Of a DNA stretch of 64,000 nt, positions 33,106 through 43,053 are shown piece after piece. This DNA comes from an uncultured Bacteroidia bacterium (GTDB lineage: Bacteria > Bacteroidota > Bacteroidia > Bacteroidales > UBA932), in NCBI GenBank assembly GCA_902773925.1, contig CACYGI010000001.1, forward strand, positions 248,001-312,000. Direction: 5' to 3'. A program made the position numbers and the translations under genes. Within the stretch, counting starts at the first letter, position 1. The number at the start of each line of letters is the position of its first letter. The notes under the pieces were generated by a model that was given only the letters and a program-made list of their open reading frames with translations, made no database searches and was not told the DNA's origin.

Positions 33106-34610
33106 CGTCTCTCGGATTTTGTCCAGGGACCAAGCTCCTCGCCGCATCCCCAGTTGATTTCAAAGCCGGTGGCGCGGCCTTCCCGGTCCATACTGAATAT
33201 TACAGGATAAGTGTGGCCGCCGGAGGAGACCTTGTAACGGTTGCCCTTGACGTGCACCAGTGGATGCGACCAGCCCTTCGGCCCGATCTTCAGGTAAGGC
33301 TGCTTGTTTTTCCAGAAGATGCTGGCCTGACCGAAAGGCTCCTCTTTATCGTAAGTGCCTGCAAGATTGGTCGGTACGCGGCTGCTCGCAGCGATACTAA
33401 GGCCGCTCGGCGTTGATCTGCCGCTGCTTCCTCCTTTGAGCCATTTGCGCAGCTCGATGCCGCTGTGGTCCACGTAGGGTGCGCCGCGGTAGATGTCAAT
33501 TATGCGCCGCATCAGCGAGAAACGGCAGGAGCCAGGAGTCTCCGCGTTGAAGAGCATCGCGAAGCTCAGGTCCAGCCCGGGGACGAAAACGCAGAGTGCG
33601 GTGTGGCCCCAGGTGGTGCCGGTATGATAATAGACGCGGTAATCGTTGTTCTGCTCGATATACCAGCAGTTGCCGTAGAGCATTATTTTCTCCTCATTCT
33701 GCGTGGAAATCATCTGCCCCGTATGCAGGAAGTCCATCTGCTCGCGCGAAATGACCTGACGGTCGCCTGCCGCACCCTCGCGCAGGTGAAATTCGGCCCA
33801 GCGGGCCAGATCTTCCGTGCTGGCGCAAATGCCTCCCGCCGGCCCGATCACCGTAAGCCAGTGCAGCGCGCGGCCTTCACCCTTGAGAACGCCGGTTATA
33901 ATCGAGTCCCGCCGGTGGGTGAAAGTGTGCTGGGCGGCGCGGTTGGTCGCGGCGAGGAATCCTTCCTCCCCCGAGGTGCCGGTCGTCATCCCGAGCGGCT
34001 CGAAAATCCGCTCCTGCAGATTCTCTTCCCAGCTTTTGCCGGTCACCCTTGAGATGATCTGCTCCACTATGAGGAACGCCATATTGTTGTAGTGGATGCT
34101 CTCGCGGAAATCGTAGCGCTCAGGCGTGCGGCACAGCATCCCGAGCACCTGGGGGCGGTCATAGCCGAGGTTGGGGAAGTAGGTGCCGGCCTGCGAATAG
34201 TAACCCAGGCGGTGTATCATCACGTCGCGCAGCAGAAGGTGGCTGGCGCGGGCGGTATCTACCATCGTAAAACCTGGCAGAAGATCGACGATGCGGTCAT
34301 CCCAGCTGAGCAGGCTCTCATCCACGAGGGATGCGACCAGCGCTGCGGTAAAAGATTTGGAGGCGGAGCCGATATGGAAAACCGTCTGCGCGTCAACCTT
34401 CTCCTTCTGCCCCTTGCAACGCACGCCATAGCCTTTGGCAAGCACCTGGCGGCCATCCTTGTTGACAACCAGGCCGAAGCCCGGGACTTTCCAGTCGGAG
34501 AGGACTTTTCGGGCATAGAAGTCGATGTCGGTAACCTGCGAGTCCTCGGCCCGAAGATGTGCGCAAGGGACTAACAACAACAGTAGCAAGAGACTAAGAA
34601 GGTGTTTCAT
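33102..34610 (-). CDS. class C beta-lactamase-family serine hydrolase
   Basis: The product is 502 aa. Signal peptide MKHLLSLLLLLLLVPCAHLRA from the ATG at 34610; 25 further upstream codons are rejected as they cross the promoter. Active-site motifs are intact: Ser82-A-S-Lys85, Tyr174-N-Asn176, and HTG in YYHTGTTWG. A C-terminal beta-rich DUF3471-like part follows (about 400-500). Such periplasmic enzymes are DD-peptidases, esterases or D-aminopeptidases more often than beta-lactamases. It is cotranscribed with the inactive paralog downstream and divergent from the fimbrillin/amidotransferase fusion gene. Confidence 0.88.
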   Translation of the reverse strand: MKHLLSLLLLLLLVPCAHLRAEDSQVTDIDFYARKVLSDWKVPGFGLVVNKDGRQVLAKGYGVRCKGQKEKVDAQTVFHIGSASKSFTAALVASLVDESLLSWDDRIVDLLPGFTMVDTARASHLLLRDVMIHRLGYYSQAGTYFPNLGYDRPQVLGMLCRTPERYDFRESIHYNNMAFLIVEQIISRVTGKSWEENLQERIFEPLGMTTGTSGEEGFLAATNRAAQHTFTHRRDSIITGVLKGEGRALHWLTVIGPAGGICASTEDLARWAEFHLREGAAGDRQVISREQMDFLHTGQMISTQNEEKIMLYGNCWYIEQNNDYRVYYHTGTTWGHTALCVFVPGLDLSFAMLFNAETPGSCRFSLMRRIIDIYRGAPYVDHSGIELRKWLKGGSSGRSTPSGLSIAASSRVPTNLAGTYDKEEPFGQASIFWKNKQPYLKIGPKGWSHPLVHVKGNRYKVSSGGHTYPVIFSMDREGRATGFEINWGCGEELGPWTKSERR

Positions 34611-34656
34611 TGATAGCAGGGCGGTCTTTGAGGTTGTAAAAATAAGAAAAAATGCA

Positions 34657-34664
34657 TAATTTTG
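34657..34664 (+). promoter_or_regulatory. -7 box for amidotransferase paralog 2
   Basis: TAATTTTG, an exact match 31 nt before the ATG at 34696. The opposite strand carries TATTTTTA near 34645-34638 for the hydrolase operon. Confidence 0.5.
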
Positions 34665-34695
34665 AGATTTGCAAACAGACGACATTTAAGCCCGA

Positions 34696-36804
34696 ATGAT
34701 GAAACAGGTAAGATATATAACCCTCGCTGCGGCACTGTTGACGGTTTTTGCGTGCCAGCGCGGTATAGATGAAGTGATGCCCGTAGGGCAGGTTGAGGAA
34801 GGCAAGATAACCGTCACCGCAGATGTTGCGATGCCCGCAGGCGCAGAAGAGAGCAAGACCGCATTGAGCGGCAATTCGGTCTTCTGGACCACCGCAGATG
34901 CATTCAGCATGCTCTCACAGGACGGCAACACCAAGTTTACAATCGTCAGCGGCGTCGGCACGACGAAGGGTACATTCTCCGGAGATCCCGTGGCGGGCGA
35001 GTGCTATGCATTGTATCCGTATGATGCCTCCTCGCGCCTCGAAGGCGATACCATCCGTTTCAGCGTCCCACAGACACAGGTCTATCGCAACGGCACATTT
35101 ATGCCTTCGACCCTGCCTATGATTGCAGCGTATGATGCTGCGGCAGGCACCGCCTCTTTCAAGAACCTGTTCGGCCTGATCAGCATTCCCATCAAGGCAT
35201 CACCTTCCACCAAAGTTTTCAAGCTGGCGATCCACGATCATTCGGGCACGCCGCTCTGGGGTGATGCGGCCCTCGCGGTCAATGGCAAGCAGGGGACGGA
35301 TATGCAGAAGATACAGCTCTACGGTGGCAGCAATACGATATATATCGACCTGGGAACCTCCGGCGTATCGTTCAATTCGACAGCCAAGACGGTTGTGGCG
35401 GTGGTTCCCGCCAATGCGTTCAAGCACGGGTTTTCGGTCATATTCTACGACAAGGAAGACAATATGATAGGCTTCCTTGGCTCGCAGAGCACTGCCAATG
35501 TCATAGAGCGAAACGTCATCACCCAGATGCCCACGGCTGTGATGAAGGCTGATTTCGAGTCTGCAAACGTGCTGAACCGCGGCTATTACAAGGATATATT
35601 TATGGATGCGGGCATCTATCTGACGCACCGCACCACCCTTCACGCGGCAACGTATCTCGGCCTGTCGCTCGAATACATCAATGTCGCTCCGAACGAAGAG
35701 CTTACCAAGAGGGATACTCTCTACCAGAAGAAGATAGTCGTCGGTGACGAAAATGACCTCAACGGCGTCCTGGTCTATCCTGACGGCGAACCGCGATTCC
35801 GCACGTATTACTGCAACGGCGGCCAGTCGACCAAGCACGGCCGCTCGATGGGCGCTGACGGACGCACGGCCATCCGCAATTACTTCAACGCCGGAGGCAG
35901 CTATGTCGGCACCTGCGCGGGAATGTTCTTCTCGTGCGAGGGTTACGATTCAAACGAGAACTATACGTACTATCTGCATATTTTCCCGGGCCACTCTTAC
36001 CATACCGGAATGAGCAAGACGACTACCGATATGATATTCGAGGATAATTGCCCCCTGTTCAACTATGACTGCCTCAAGGAGTTCACCTTCCCAGGCAATT
36101 TGATCCAGTCGATATACCACAACGGCGGCGGATATATGTCGGTCGCATCGAAGTATTTCAAGGAGGGAACGGAGATTCTGATGCGCTTTGCCAACTGTCC
36201 CGAGGGCGGCGAAAGCAATAATGGCCGCGTAAGTACCTGGGCCTTCAAGGATTCGGAGATCCACGGCCGCGTCGTGGTCTCAGGTTCGCATCCCGAAAGG
36301 GAGACATCGGGCGACAAGCGTGGTCTCTTCGGGGCGATGCTGCTCTATGCGATGGACGGCGTCGGAATCCAGCAGAGCAAGGGCGAGCTCGTCAACGGCC
36401 AGTGGCGCGAGATGGACAAAGGCACCAAGGCCAAGGATCCCGCACATACGGCCATCGGCGATATGCAGTACCATCATTTTACAGTCGAGATTCCCGAAGG
36501 GGCGCACGATATCACCATCGATCTTGAAGGGACCGAAGGGTACAATTATATATTGTGTATGAACAAGGACAATTTCGCATGGAAAGCCGATGCGCAGTTT
36601 GTCCAGGCAGGAAATGGACACGAGAAGACCTTCACGTTCGACAGTCTGCCCGCAGGTACGTATTACGTCAGCGTCCAGCTCAACGAATCAGTCACCGCAA
36701 CTCCTTACAAGGAGGACGGCATAGATTATTATATGGAATACGGCGGCCCCGTCGAGATACTTAACGGTATCCCGTACAGCATCCGCGCTTCCTGGTCAAA
36801 TTAA
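34696..36804 (+). CDS. fimbrillin-like / amidotransferase-like fusion lipoprotein, paralog 2
   Basis: The product is 702 aa. Lipobox TVFAC, Cys20. Residues ~35-290 look like a fimbrillin-family (Mfa/FimB-like) domain: ITVTADVAMPAG, KTALSGNSVFWTTADAFSML, YALYPYDAS, SFKNLFGLISIPI, VVAVVPANAFKHGFSVIF. The amidotransferase-like domain follows (~295-585) with GTCAGMF (Cys407) and GSHPE (His532, Glu534). A PPC-like sandwich ends the protein. The same core forms paralog 1 without the fimbrillin part. Fimbrillin domains usually make pili or bind partners at the surface, so this may place an amidase-like enzyme on the cell surface (inference). The stop overlaps the convergent C69 stop at TTAA. Confidence 0.8.
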   Translation: MMKQVRYITLAAALLTVFACQRGIDEVMPVGQVEEGKITVTADVAMPAGAEESKTALSGNSVFWTTADAFSMLSQDGNTKFTIVSGVGTTKGTFSGDPVAGECYALYPYDASSRLEGDTIRFSVPQTQVYRNGTFMPSTLPMIAAYDAAAGTASFKNLFGLISIPIKASPSTKVFKLAIHDHSGTPLWGDAALAVNGKQGTDMQKIQLYGGSNTIYIDLGTSGVSFNSTAKTVVAVVPANAFKHGFSVIFYDKEDNMIGFLGSQSTANVIERNVITQMPTAVMKADFESANVLNRGYYKDIFMDAGIYLTHRTTLHAATYLGLSLEYINVAPNEELTKRDTLYQKKIVVGDENDLNGVLVYPDGEPRFRTYYCNGGQSTKHGRSMGADGRTAIRNYFNAGGSYVGTCAGMFFSCEGYDSNENYTYYLHIFPGHSYHTGMSKTTTDMIFEDNCPLFNYDCLKEFTFPGNLIQSIYHNGGGYMSVASKYFKEGTEILMRFANCPEGGESNNGRVSTWAFKDSEIHGRVVVSGSHPERETSGDKRGLFGAMLLYAMDGVGIQQSKGELVNGQWREMDKGTKAKDPAHTAIGDMQYHHFTVEIPEGAHDITIDLEGTEGYNYILCMNKDNFAWKADAQFVQAGNGHEKTFTFDSLPAGTYYVSVQLNESVTATPYKEDGIDYYMEYGGPVEILNGIPYSIRASWSN

Positions 36805-38177
36805 TCTTTCCAGGTCTTTTCGTAGGCTTTGTAGCAGTCGTTCAGGTAGTTGTCGAGTTTCTTCGTCAGCTGCCTGCCGCTCAGGTTTTTGCACTCCTTC
36901 TCAAATGCGCCCTGCGCATCGAAAAGCTTCTTCTGGAAGGCGGTCACGCTCTCGCGGCGCTTCTGATAGAGCGACTCGTCCGCCTGAAGTGCCTCCCAGC
37001 GCTTAACATAGTCCCAGTAGCGGACTTTCGGGAAGCTCTTGCGGTAGCTCTTCGTGCCGTCGAAGTGCTTTTTCTCTGCCTTTTTCCAGTCGTCGTTGAA
37101 TCTTGCAAAACGCTTTGGCGCCTTGCTTATGCCGAGGTACCACGGGATGAACGCCTCGCTGCAGGGGTGGCCCATTGCCGTCCACATTATGCAGCCTGTC
37201 TCGCGGGGCATATTGCCGCGAAGGTGGAAAATGGTGCTCAGGACAGTATTGTTGTTGCAGATGCAGGTGCGGTCTCCGTGATGCGATTCGCTGCCGAAAT
37301 CATAGTGCAGCGAGAGGACTTTGATGGCATCCGCGACACCAAGCGGACCGTTTGCCGGCTTGACCGAGAAGGGGAACTTGAGCGGGTCCTGTCCGTAATC
37401 CTTGCCCGTCACATGACGCAGGGCGCGGCTGAGACGCTTGATATTATGTTCGCTGGTGATCGAAGCCTTTGATGCATAAGCCTTGCGGAATGAGAATTCT
37501 CCGTCGCGGATCGGGTCGTACCAGCCGCGCTCGACCGCATACTGGATGATGTCAGCTGAGCCTGCATAATTTTCCGTATCCTCGAGATCGATTTTCGTTA
37601 CGGTGTAGAAATTGGACATCAGGGCCACTTCATCGTCCGGGACGCGTGCCGCTGCCCAGTGGCGGCCATATACGACTACCACGAACCAGGCCTCACGGGT
37701 ATCTGCTATCACGTAGGTGCGGCCGCTCTGGTTGTAGCCGTAACGCTCGACCAGATCGCCTATGATCTTGACGCCCTCGCGTGCGGTGCGGGCATAGCGC
37801 GCGACGTTGAGGCGGATCTCATAGAGAACGCCGCCGTCGATGAGTTCGGGTTTGTCCTCACGGGATTTGCAGTTGTCGGATACGATGCAGACGCCGTATT
37901 CGTTGAGGAATGCGTCGGCAACCACCATTCCCGCCAGCTCGGCCCAGAGGTATTTGGCTGTCTGACGTCCGTAGTCACGCGACGAGGGTGCCGGCTGGCT
38001 CTGAGTGACGTACATATTGACCAGCTGTTCGCCGCGGTCGTCTTCGTTATGGCCGTAGATGACGCTGCCGTCGACCGATGCCGAGCGACCAACTGCGATG
38101 GCAAAACATTCTTCCTGTGCAGATGCAGTCGCGACAAATGTCACGAGCGCTGCAATGATGGTGAGGATGCGTTTCAT
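36801..38177 (-). CDS. secreted C69-family dipeptidase
   Basis: The product is 458 aa. Signal peptide ending ATASA, then QEEC with Cys24 as the expected N-terminal nucleophile of the peptidase C69/Ntn type. GSVIYGHNEDD and the region VADAFLNEYGVCIVSDNC fit the PF03577 family. These enzymes hydrolyse dipeptides; a signal peptide suggests the periplasm. The C-terminal ~100 residues are Lys-rich helices. Upstream lie three phased CG motifs (38184-38208). The stop shares the TTAA palindrome with the convergent fusion gene, so no terminator separates them. Confidence 0.88.
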   Translation of the reverse strand: MKRILTIIAALVTFVATASAQEECFAIAVGRSASVDGSVIYGHNEDDRGEQLVNMYVTQSQPAPSSRDYGRQTAKYLWAELAGMVVADAFLNEYGVCIVSDNCKSREDKPELIDGGVLYEIRLNVARYARTAREGVKIIGDLVERYGYNQSGRTYVIADTREAWFVVVVYGRHWAAARVPDDEVALMSNFYTVTKIDLEDTENYAGSADIIQYAVERGWYDPIRDGEFSFRKAYASKASITSEHNIKRLSRALRHVTGKDYGQDPLKFPFSVKPANGPLGVADAIKVLSLHYDFGSESHHGDRTCICNNNTVLSTIFHLRGNMPRETGCIMWTAMGHPCSEAFIPWYLGISKAPKRFARFNDDWKKAEKKHFDGTKSYRKSFPKVRYWDYVKRWEALQADESLYQKRRESVTAFQKKLFDAQGAFEKECKNLSGRQLTKKLDNYLNDCYKAYEKTWKD

Positions 38178-38183
38178 ATAATA

Positions 38184-38208
38184 GTCGTTTTTAAACGTTT
38201 TTACACGG
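38184..38208 (+). repeat. phased AAACG-type motif
   Basis: CG steps at 38186, 38196 and 38206 (10-bp period) within CGTTTTTAAACGTTTTTACACGG. The last 16 bp (AAACGTTTTTACACGG) are identical to 59686-59701. It fills the gap between the SPOR-like and C69 genes. Confidence 0.6.
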
Positions 38209-39816
38209 TTAATGCTTCTCGATCTGCCTGGCTTTCTTGAGGTTGATGCTGTGCCCGTCATTGACCGCTATGATGAAAGCCTGGCCGAATCCGGCTTTCT
38301 TGACTTTCGGCAGGGCGGCTTCGGCTTCTTCGTAAGTGCGGAAGGCTCCTGCCGCGTAGAGGTATTTGCCGGAAGGCTGACGGCGCTCGAACACGGGCGT
38401 GAGGCCCTTGAACGTGCGTTTGGCGGCCTTGCGCGCGCTTACCGAGAGTTGTATCTGGTAGATAAGCCCGTCCGGGAGCGTCCCGTCAGTGACGAAAGTG
38501 GTGCCTCCCGTGGTGCTGAAGGTATAATCGTAGGGGTCTTCCTCTACAGGCTGCTCTACCGGGGTGGTAAGGGGTGCGCCCCAGCTGTTCTTGCTGAACT
38601 GGTACGGAGCGATTTCACTCTCCGGGACGACCGGCGTGACGATTGTCTTTCGGGGCTGCAGCTGTTCGTGGCTTACGCCAAGGGCGAGCAGCTCTTCTTC
38701 GCTGCGGCGTACCTGTCCCGTAAGGTCGGAAAGCTGCTGCTGGAGAATGACGGTCTTCTCATCGATCGCCTTTCCTTCGACTGTATCAGAGGTTTTTGCG
38801 CGCCGCTCGCGCAGATCGGAGAGTTCGCCGCGCAGGGTTTCCAGGCGGTGCATTCCTTCGCGAAATGACGCTATCCTGCGGGAGATATCACTATCCGCGA
38901 CAGGTTCTGTGGTTGCGGCGAGTTCCGCAGTGTCCGCCGTCGAAGGCTTTGCAGCGGCGGGCAGGAACTTTGCAATCCGCCGCGCCTCGGAGCTGTTCAC
39001 GGGTCGCTTTACGGGCGAAGGGTCGAATCGGAACACATATATACAGATGCTGTCGCTCACGCAGTCCCGGTTGGAAGCCAGCAGCGTATGCAGGCCGTCC
39101 GGGGTGTGCGAGCAGAGCATATCGTCAAAAGGCGAAGAATACGGGAATCCCAGGTTGACAGGGGCTTCCCAGCATTTGCGACGGGCATTCCAGCGGCTTG
39201 AAAACAGATCGAATCCGCCTGCTCCGGCCAGCCCGTCCGATGCAAAGTATAGTTCGCCGCCATCGGCGCTGAGCAGCGGCAGCACTTCGTTGCCGTCCGA
39301 ATTGCAGGCCTCGATCGGCTGCGGCAGGCTCCAGAGCGTGTCTGCGATCAGGCTGGAGGTATAGAGGTCCCAGTCCCCGTTTTCCGAAGGGGCGGAGAAA
39401 ATTATAGTCTTCGCGCCATCTTCGAGATAGGTGGCGATGGGGAGGCTGGTGCCGGTGCCGGTGCCGCCGGTCAGCGGGTTGGGGATGGTGTGCCACGCGC
39501 CGGAGGCAAGGTGCGAAAACCAGAGGAAAAAGTCTATTGCCGGAACCACCTTCCGCCCTGCAAGCGCAGGATCGGTGGCAAATTGCAGCATCGATTCGCC
39601 GTTTTCGCACTGCGTCAGGCCCAACGAGGCCCTTGCCGAAATGACGCTGTCGCCGCCCGAAACCAGTGAGCGGTAGATATCTGCGGCTGCGGCAAAGTCA
39701 TATTCGTGCTGAAGTTTAACGGCTTGCGAGTACTTCGAAGCGATGCTCTGCGCGCCTGCATTTGCCGCGAGCAGGCAGGCAAAAATGACGATGCTTACTG
39801 GCAAAAACCTTTTCAT
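38209..39816 (-). CDS. PD40-repeat / SPOR-like envelope protein
   Basis: The product is 535 aa. Signal peptide MKRFLPVSIVIFACLLAANAGA, an N-terminal helical TPR-like unit (~25-75), a beta-propeller-like part with PD40-type repeats (DGAKTIIFSAPSENGDWDLY; DGGELYFASDGLAGAGGFDL; DGLHTLLASNRD) at ~120-265, a coiled coil at ~320-390, and a C-terminal ~80-residue SPOR-like domain (YQIQLSVSARKA.. YAAGAFRTYEEAEAALPKVKKAGF). SPOR domains bind denuded peptidoglycan, which suggests a cell-wall role. Similar propeller proteins occur near type IX secretion genes, but none are here. It is divergent from secDF. Confidence 0.8.
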   Translation of the reverse strand: MKRFLPVSIVIFACLLAANAGAQSIASKYSQAVKLQHEYDFAAAADIYRSLVSGGDSVISARASLGLTQCENGESMLQFATDPALAGRKVVPAIDFFLWFSHLASGAWHTIPNPLTGGTGTGTSLPIATYLEDGAKTIIFSAPSENGDWDLYTSSLIADTLWSLPQPIEACNSDGNEVLPLLSADGGELYFASDGLAGAGGFDLFSSRWNARRKCWEAPVNLGFPYSSPFDDMLCSHTPDGLHTLLASNRDCVSDSICIYVFRFDPSPVKRPVNSSEARRIAKFLPAAAKPSTADTAELAATTEPVADSDISRRIASFREGMHRLETLRGELSDLRERRAKTSDTVEGKAIDEKTVILQQQLSDLTGQVRRSEEELLALGVSHEQLQPRKTIVTPVVPESEIAPYQFSKNSWGAPLTTPVEQPVEEDPYDYTFSTTGGTTFVTDGTLPDGLIYQIQLSVSARKAAKRTFKGLTPVFERRQPSGKYLYAAGAFRTYEEAEAALPKVKKAGFGQAFIIAVNDGHSINLKKARQIEKH

Positions 39817-39834
39817 TTCACTGATTTATGAAAA

Positions 39835-39870
39835 CAAAAATAGGAAATCCTTGAAAAAATACTAAATTTG
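39835..39870. promoter_or_regulatory. divergent -7 boxes, SPOR-like gene and secDF
   Basis: Minus TATTTTTG (39842-39835), 18 nt before the ATG at 39816; plus TAAATTTG (39863-39870), 47 nt before the secDF ATG. Confidence 0.55.
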
Positions 39871-39917
39871 CAGGCTATTTATGACTAAAAAGGATAATTA
39901 TCTAATAATTTACCAAT

Positions 39918-42900
39918 ATGCAGAATAAAGGTTTCATTACAACCCTGGCGATTCTGATCGGTCTGGCTTGTGTTTTCCAGCTGTCTTTCACGGCTGTCAC
40001 CTACCATCAGGAGCGCAAGGCCGCAGATGCGGCAAAGCAGATTGTGGAGGATGTTCAGCAGACTTCAGAATTTGCAGCGGTTCCGGATGCCGACAAGGCA
40101 TTTTATCTCGACTCCCTTGAGACGGCCGCTAACAAGAATTATCTTGATTCCATCAAGAACGAGAAAGTTTATTTCGGTTACACCTACAAGGATGTAAAGG
40201 AGAAGGAGATCAACCTCGGTCTTGACCTGAAGGGCGGTATGAACGTGATGCTGCAGCTGGACCTTGCAGAGCTGGTCCGTTCCTGCGCACGCGAGAAGAC
40301 CACCGACCAGTTCGAGCAGGCCATGGCTCTGGCAAAGGAGCGTTCGATCGAGTCCCGTCAGGACTTCATCACCCTTTTTGCGGCAGCTTGGAACGAGATC
40401 AATCCCAACCAGCGCATGCTCTTCGACATCGACCTTGACAAGCTCAGCGGCGATATCAAGAACAAGACCCACGCTACCAACGATGACGTCATCAAGCTCC
40501 TCAGCCAGGAAGCAGAGTCAGCCATCAACAACTCCTATCAGGTTGTCGAGCGCCGTGTCAACCAGTTTGGTGTCGCTCAGCCCAACATCCAGAAGATCGC
40601 CCGCACCGGCCGCATCCTCGTGGAGCTCCCGGGCGTGAAGGAGCCTGAGCGTGTCCGTAAGCTCCTCCAGGGTACCGCATCCCTCGAGTTCTGGCAGACC
40701 TATACCTACAACGAGATCGCTCCGTTCCTCCAGGAACTCAACGAGAGCCTCCGCGTAAAGCAGGAAGCTGCCGAAGCTGCTGCTGAAGAAGCAGTTGCTG
40801 CAGAGACCGAGGAGAAGCCCAAGACCATCGAGGATGAGCTGGCTGCCACCACGGCTGCCGAGGATCTCCAGATGGAGGCTCTCCAGAAGGCCAATCCTCT
40901 GTTTGCGAAGCTCCAGGTTATGGGCGGCAACTCCGCTTGCCTCGGTCTGGCTCACTATCGCGACACTGCTGCCATCAATGCATGGCTCGCAGAGGCACGC
41001 AACTCCTTCCCCGGCGACTTCGTTCCCGCGTGGAGCTTTAAGGCCTACAGCCGTGACGGCGTGAAGCCTGATACTTATTTTGAGCTCGTCGCTCTGAAGA
41101 GCGTTGCCGGCAAGGGTGCAGTCCTCGACGGCGGCGTCATTACTTCCGCACGCGTCAATTACAATCAGATCAGCGGTGCAGCCGAGGTCAGCATGACAAT
41201 GAACAGCACCGGCAGCGCCAAGTGGGAAGTCATTACCGAGCAGAACATCGGCCACCAGATCGCTATCGTGATGGACGGACAGGTTTATTCCTATCCTAAT
41301 GTCCAGAACAAGATCTCCGGCGGTTCTTCGCAGATTACCGGTAACTTCACCCAGGCTGAGGCAGAAGACCTTGCTACCGTACTCAAGTCCGGTAAGCTCT
41401 CCACTCCCGCACGCATCGTCCAGGAGCAGGTCGTAGGTCCTTCCCTCGGTAGTGCTTCGATCCGTTCGGGTATGCTTTCATTCGTGATCGCATTCCTCCT
41501 CGTGCTGCTGTATATGATCCTCTTCTACCGCCGCGCAGGTGTCATCGCCGACATCGCGCTGCTGTGCAACGTGCTCTTCCTCTTCGGTACCCTGACTTCG
41601 TTTGGCGCCGTCCTTACCCTCCCGGGTATCGCAGGTCTTGTGCTGACGATGGGTATGGCGGTCGATGCCAACGTGATTATCTACGAGCGTGTCAAGGATG
41701 AGCTCAATGCCGGCAAGGCTCTCCGCCTCGCCGTGAGCGACGGTTACAAGAATGCTTACTCGGCAATTCTCGACGGTCAGATCACCACCCTGCTTACCGG
41801 TCTTATCCTGCTGTTCTTCGGTTCGGGCAGTGTCAAGGGCTTCGCAGCAGTGCTGGTTATCGGTATCATCACTTCCGTGGTTACGTCCATCTTCATCACC
41901 CGCCTGATCATTGACGGTCGTATCGCCCGCGGTAAGAATGTCTCGTTCTACACCGGTTTCTCGAAGAATTTCCTCAAGGATACTCATTTCGACTTCCTGA
42001 AGGCACGCAAGGTTACTTACATCGTCTCCGGTATCGTCGGTATTATCTGCCTCGTTTCCTGCTTCACCAAAGGCTTCTCCTACGGTGTCGATTTCAGCGG
42101 CGGCCGTACCTATGTCGTCCGTTTCGACCAGTTCGTTACGCCTGAGCAGGTCCGCGCAGCTACCTTCGAGGAGTTTGGCGAGGCTGCCGAGGTCAAGCAG
42201 TTCGGTGGTGCAAGCCAGATGCGTATTACGACCAAGTATATGATCAACGATGAGTCCACAGAGACTGACAAGATGATCGAGGGTAAGCTCTATACGGCTC
42301 TCAATCCGTTCTTCGCTGAGCCGATGACGCTTGAGCAGTTTACCTCTACGCTTGACAACCCTAACGGTATCATCAGTTCGGACCGCGTCGATGCGGCTAT
42401 CGCAAGCGAGGTTCAGCGTGATGCAGTCATCGCAGTCATCCTGGCTCTGATCGTCATCTTCGGTTACATCGCTATCCGTTTCCGCAGCTGGACCTGGGGC
42501 TTCGGCGGCGTGAGCTCACTGATTCACAACTCTGTCATCGTGATCGGCTTCTTCTCGATATTTACCGGTATCCTGCCGTTCACCCTTGACGTTGACCAGC
42601 AGTTCATCGCAGCGGTGCTGACGATCATCGGTTACTCTATCAACGATAACGTGGTCATCTTCGACCGTATCCGTGAGTATCGTAAGTTGTATCCGAAGCG
42701 CCCGCTTCGCCAGAATATCAATGAGGCTCTCAACAGCACCCTCTCGCGTACGATCAATACTTCGGTTTCAACCCTCGTCGTGTTGATTGCTATCGCGATC
42801 TTCGGCGGTGAGTCCATCCGCGGTTTTGCAGTGGCTCTCACGGTCGGTGTGCTCGTCGGTACTTATGCTTCGATCTTCATCGGTACTCCTATCACCTATG

Positions 42901-42968
42901 ATCTGAGCACCAAGACGAAGGCCGGCAAGAAGTCTCTCGCCAAGGAGGCTGCAGCGGCTGAGAAATAG
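39918..42968 (+). CDS. secDF: fused protein-export membrane protein SecDF
   Basis: The product is 1016 aa, a SecD-SecF fusion usual in Bacteroidota. It uses proton motive force to pull secreted proteins through SecYEG. Seen: helix 1 (residues ~7-27), the NLGLDLKGGMNVML motif, a large periplasmic P1 domain with an Ala/Glu-rich insertion at ~270-310, the SecD helices with GMAVDANVIIYERVK, then the SecF half (~680 on) with GVDFSGGRTYVV and SINDNVVIFDRIRE. Both sets of six helices are present. It ends with a Lys-rich tail and a strong terminator. Confidence 0.97.
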   Translation: MQNKGFITTLAILIGLACVFQLSFTAVTYHQERKAADAAKQIVEDVQQTSEFAAVPDADKAFYLDSLETAANKNYLDSIKNEKVYFGYTYKDVKEKEINLGLDLKGGMNVMLQLDLAELVRSCAREKTTDQFEQAMALAKERSIESRQDFITLFAAAWNEINPNQRMLFDIDLDKLSGDIKNKTHATNDDVIKLLSQEAESAINNSYQVVERRVNQFGVAQPNIQKIARTGRILVELPGVKEPERVRKLLQGTASLEFWQTYTYNEIAPFLQELNESLRVKQEAAEAAAEEAVAAETEEKPKTIEDELAATTAAEDLQMEALQKANPLFAKLQVMGGNSACLGLAHYRDTAAINAWLAEARNSFPGDFVPAWSFKAYSRDGVKPDTYFELVALKSVAGKGAVLDGGVITSARVNYNQISGAAEVSMTMNSTGSAKWEVITEQNIGHQIAIVMDGQVYSYPNVQNKISGGSSQITGNFTQAEAEDLATVLKSGKLSTPARIVQEQVVGPSLGSASIRSGMLSFVIAFLLVLLYMILFYRRAGVIADIALLCNVLFLFGTLTSFGAVLTLPGIAGLVLTMGMAVDANVIIYERVKDELNAGKALRLAVSDGYKNAYSAILDGQITTLLTGLILLFFGSGSVKGFAAVLVIGIITSVVTSIFITRLIIDGRIARGKNVSFYTGFSKNFLKDTHFDFLKARKVTYIVSGIVGIICLVSCFTKGFSYGVDFSGGRTYVVRFDQFVTPEQVRAATFEEFGEAAEVKQFGGASQMRITTKYMINDESTETDKMIEGKLYTALNPFFAEPMTLEQFTSTLDNPNGIISSDRVDAAIASEVQRDAVIAVILALIVIFGYIAIRFRSWTWGFGGVSSLIHNSVIVIGFFSIFTGILPFTLDVDQQFIAAVLTIIGYSINDNVVIFDRIREYRKLYPKRPLRQNINEALNSTLSRTINTSVSTLVVLIAIAIFGGESIRGFAVALTVGVLVGTYASIFIGTPITYDLSTKTKAGKKSLAKEAAAAEK

Positions 42969-42992
42969 TCCGCTCCTTCCTTCTGCTACAAC

Positions 42993-43023
42993 GGACTCGC
43001 AGCGATGCGGGTCCGTTTTTTTG
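42993..43023 (+). terminator. secDF terminator
   Basis: A 10-bp stem (42993-43002 with 43007-43016, one G-U), GCGA tetraloop and a T7 run. The next gene's -7 box starts 2 bp after it. Confidence 0.85.
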
Positions 43024-43024
43024 T

Positions 43025-43032
43025 TATATTTG
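43025..43032 (+). promoter_or_regulatory. -7 box for YhfC gene
   Basis: TATATTTG, an exact match 21 nt before the ATG at 43054. Confidence 0.55.
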
Positions 43033-43053
43033 TCATAATCAATCAAGACGATA

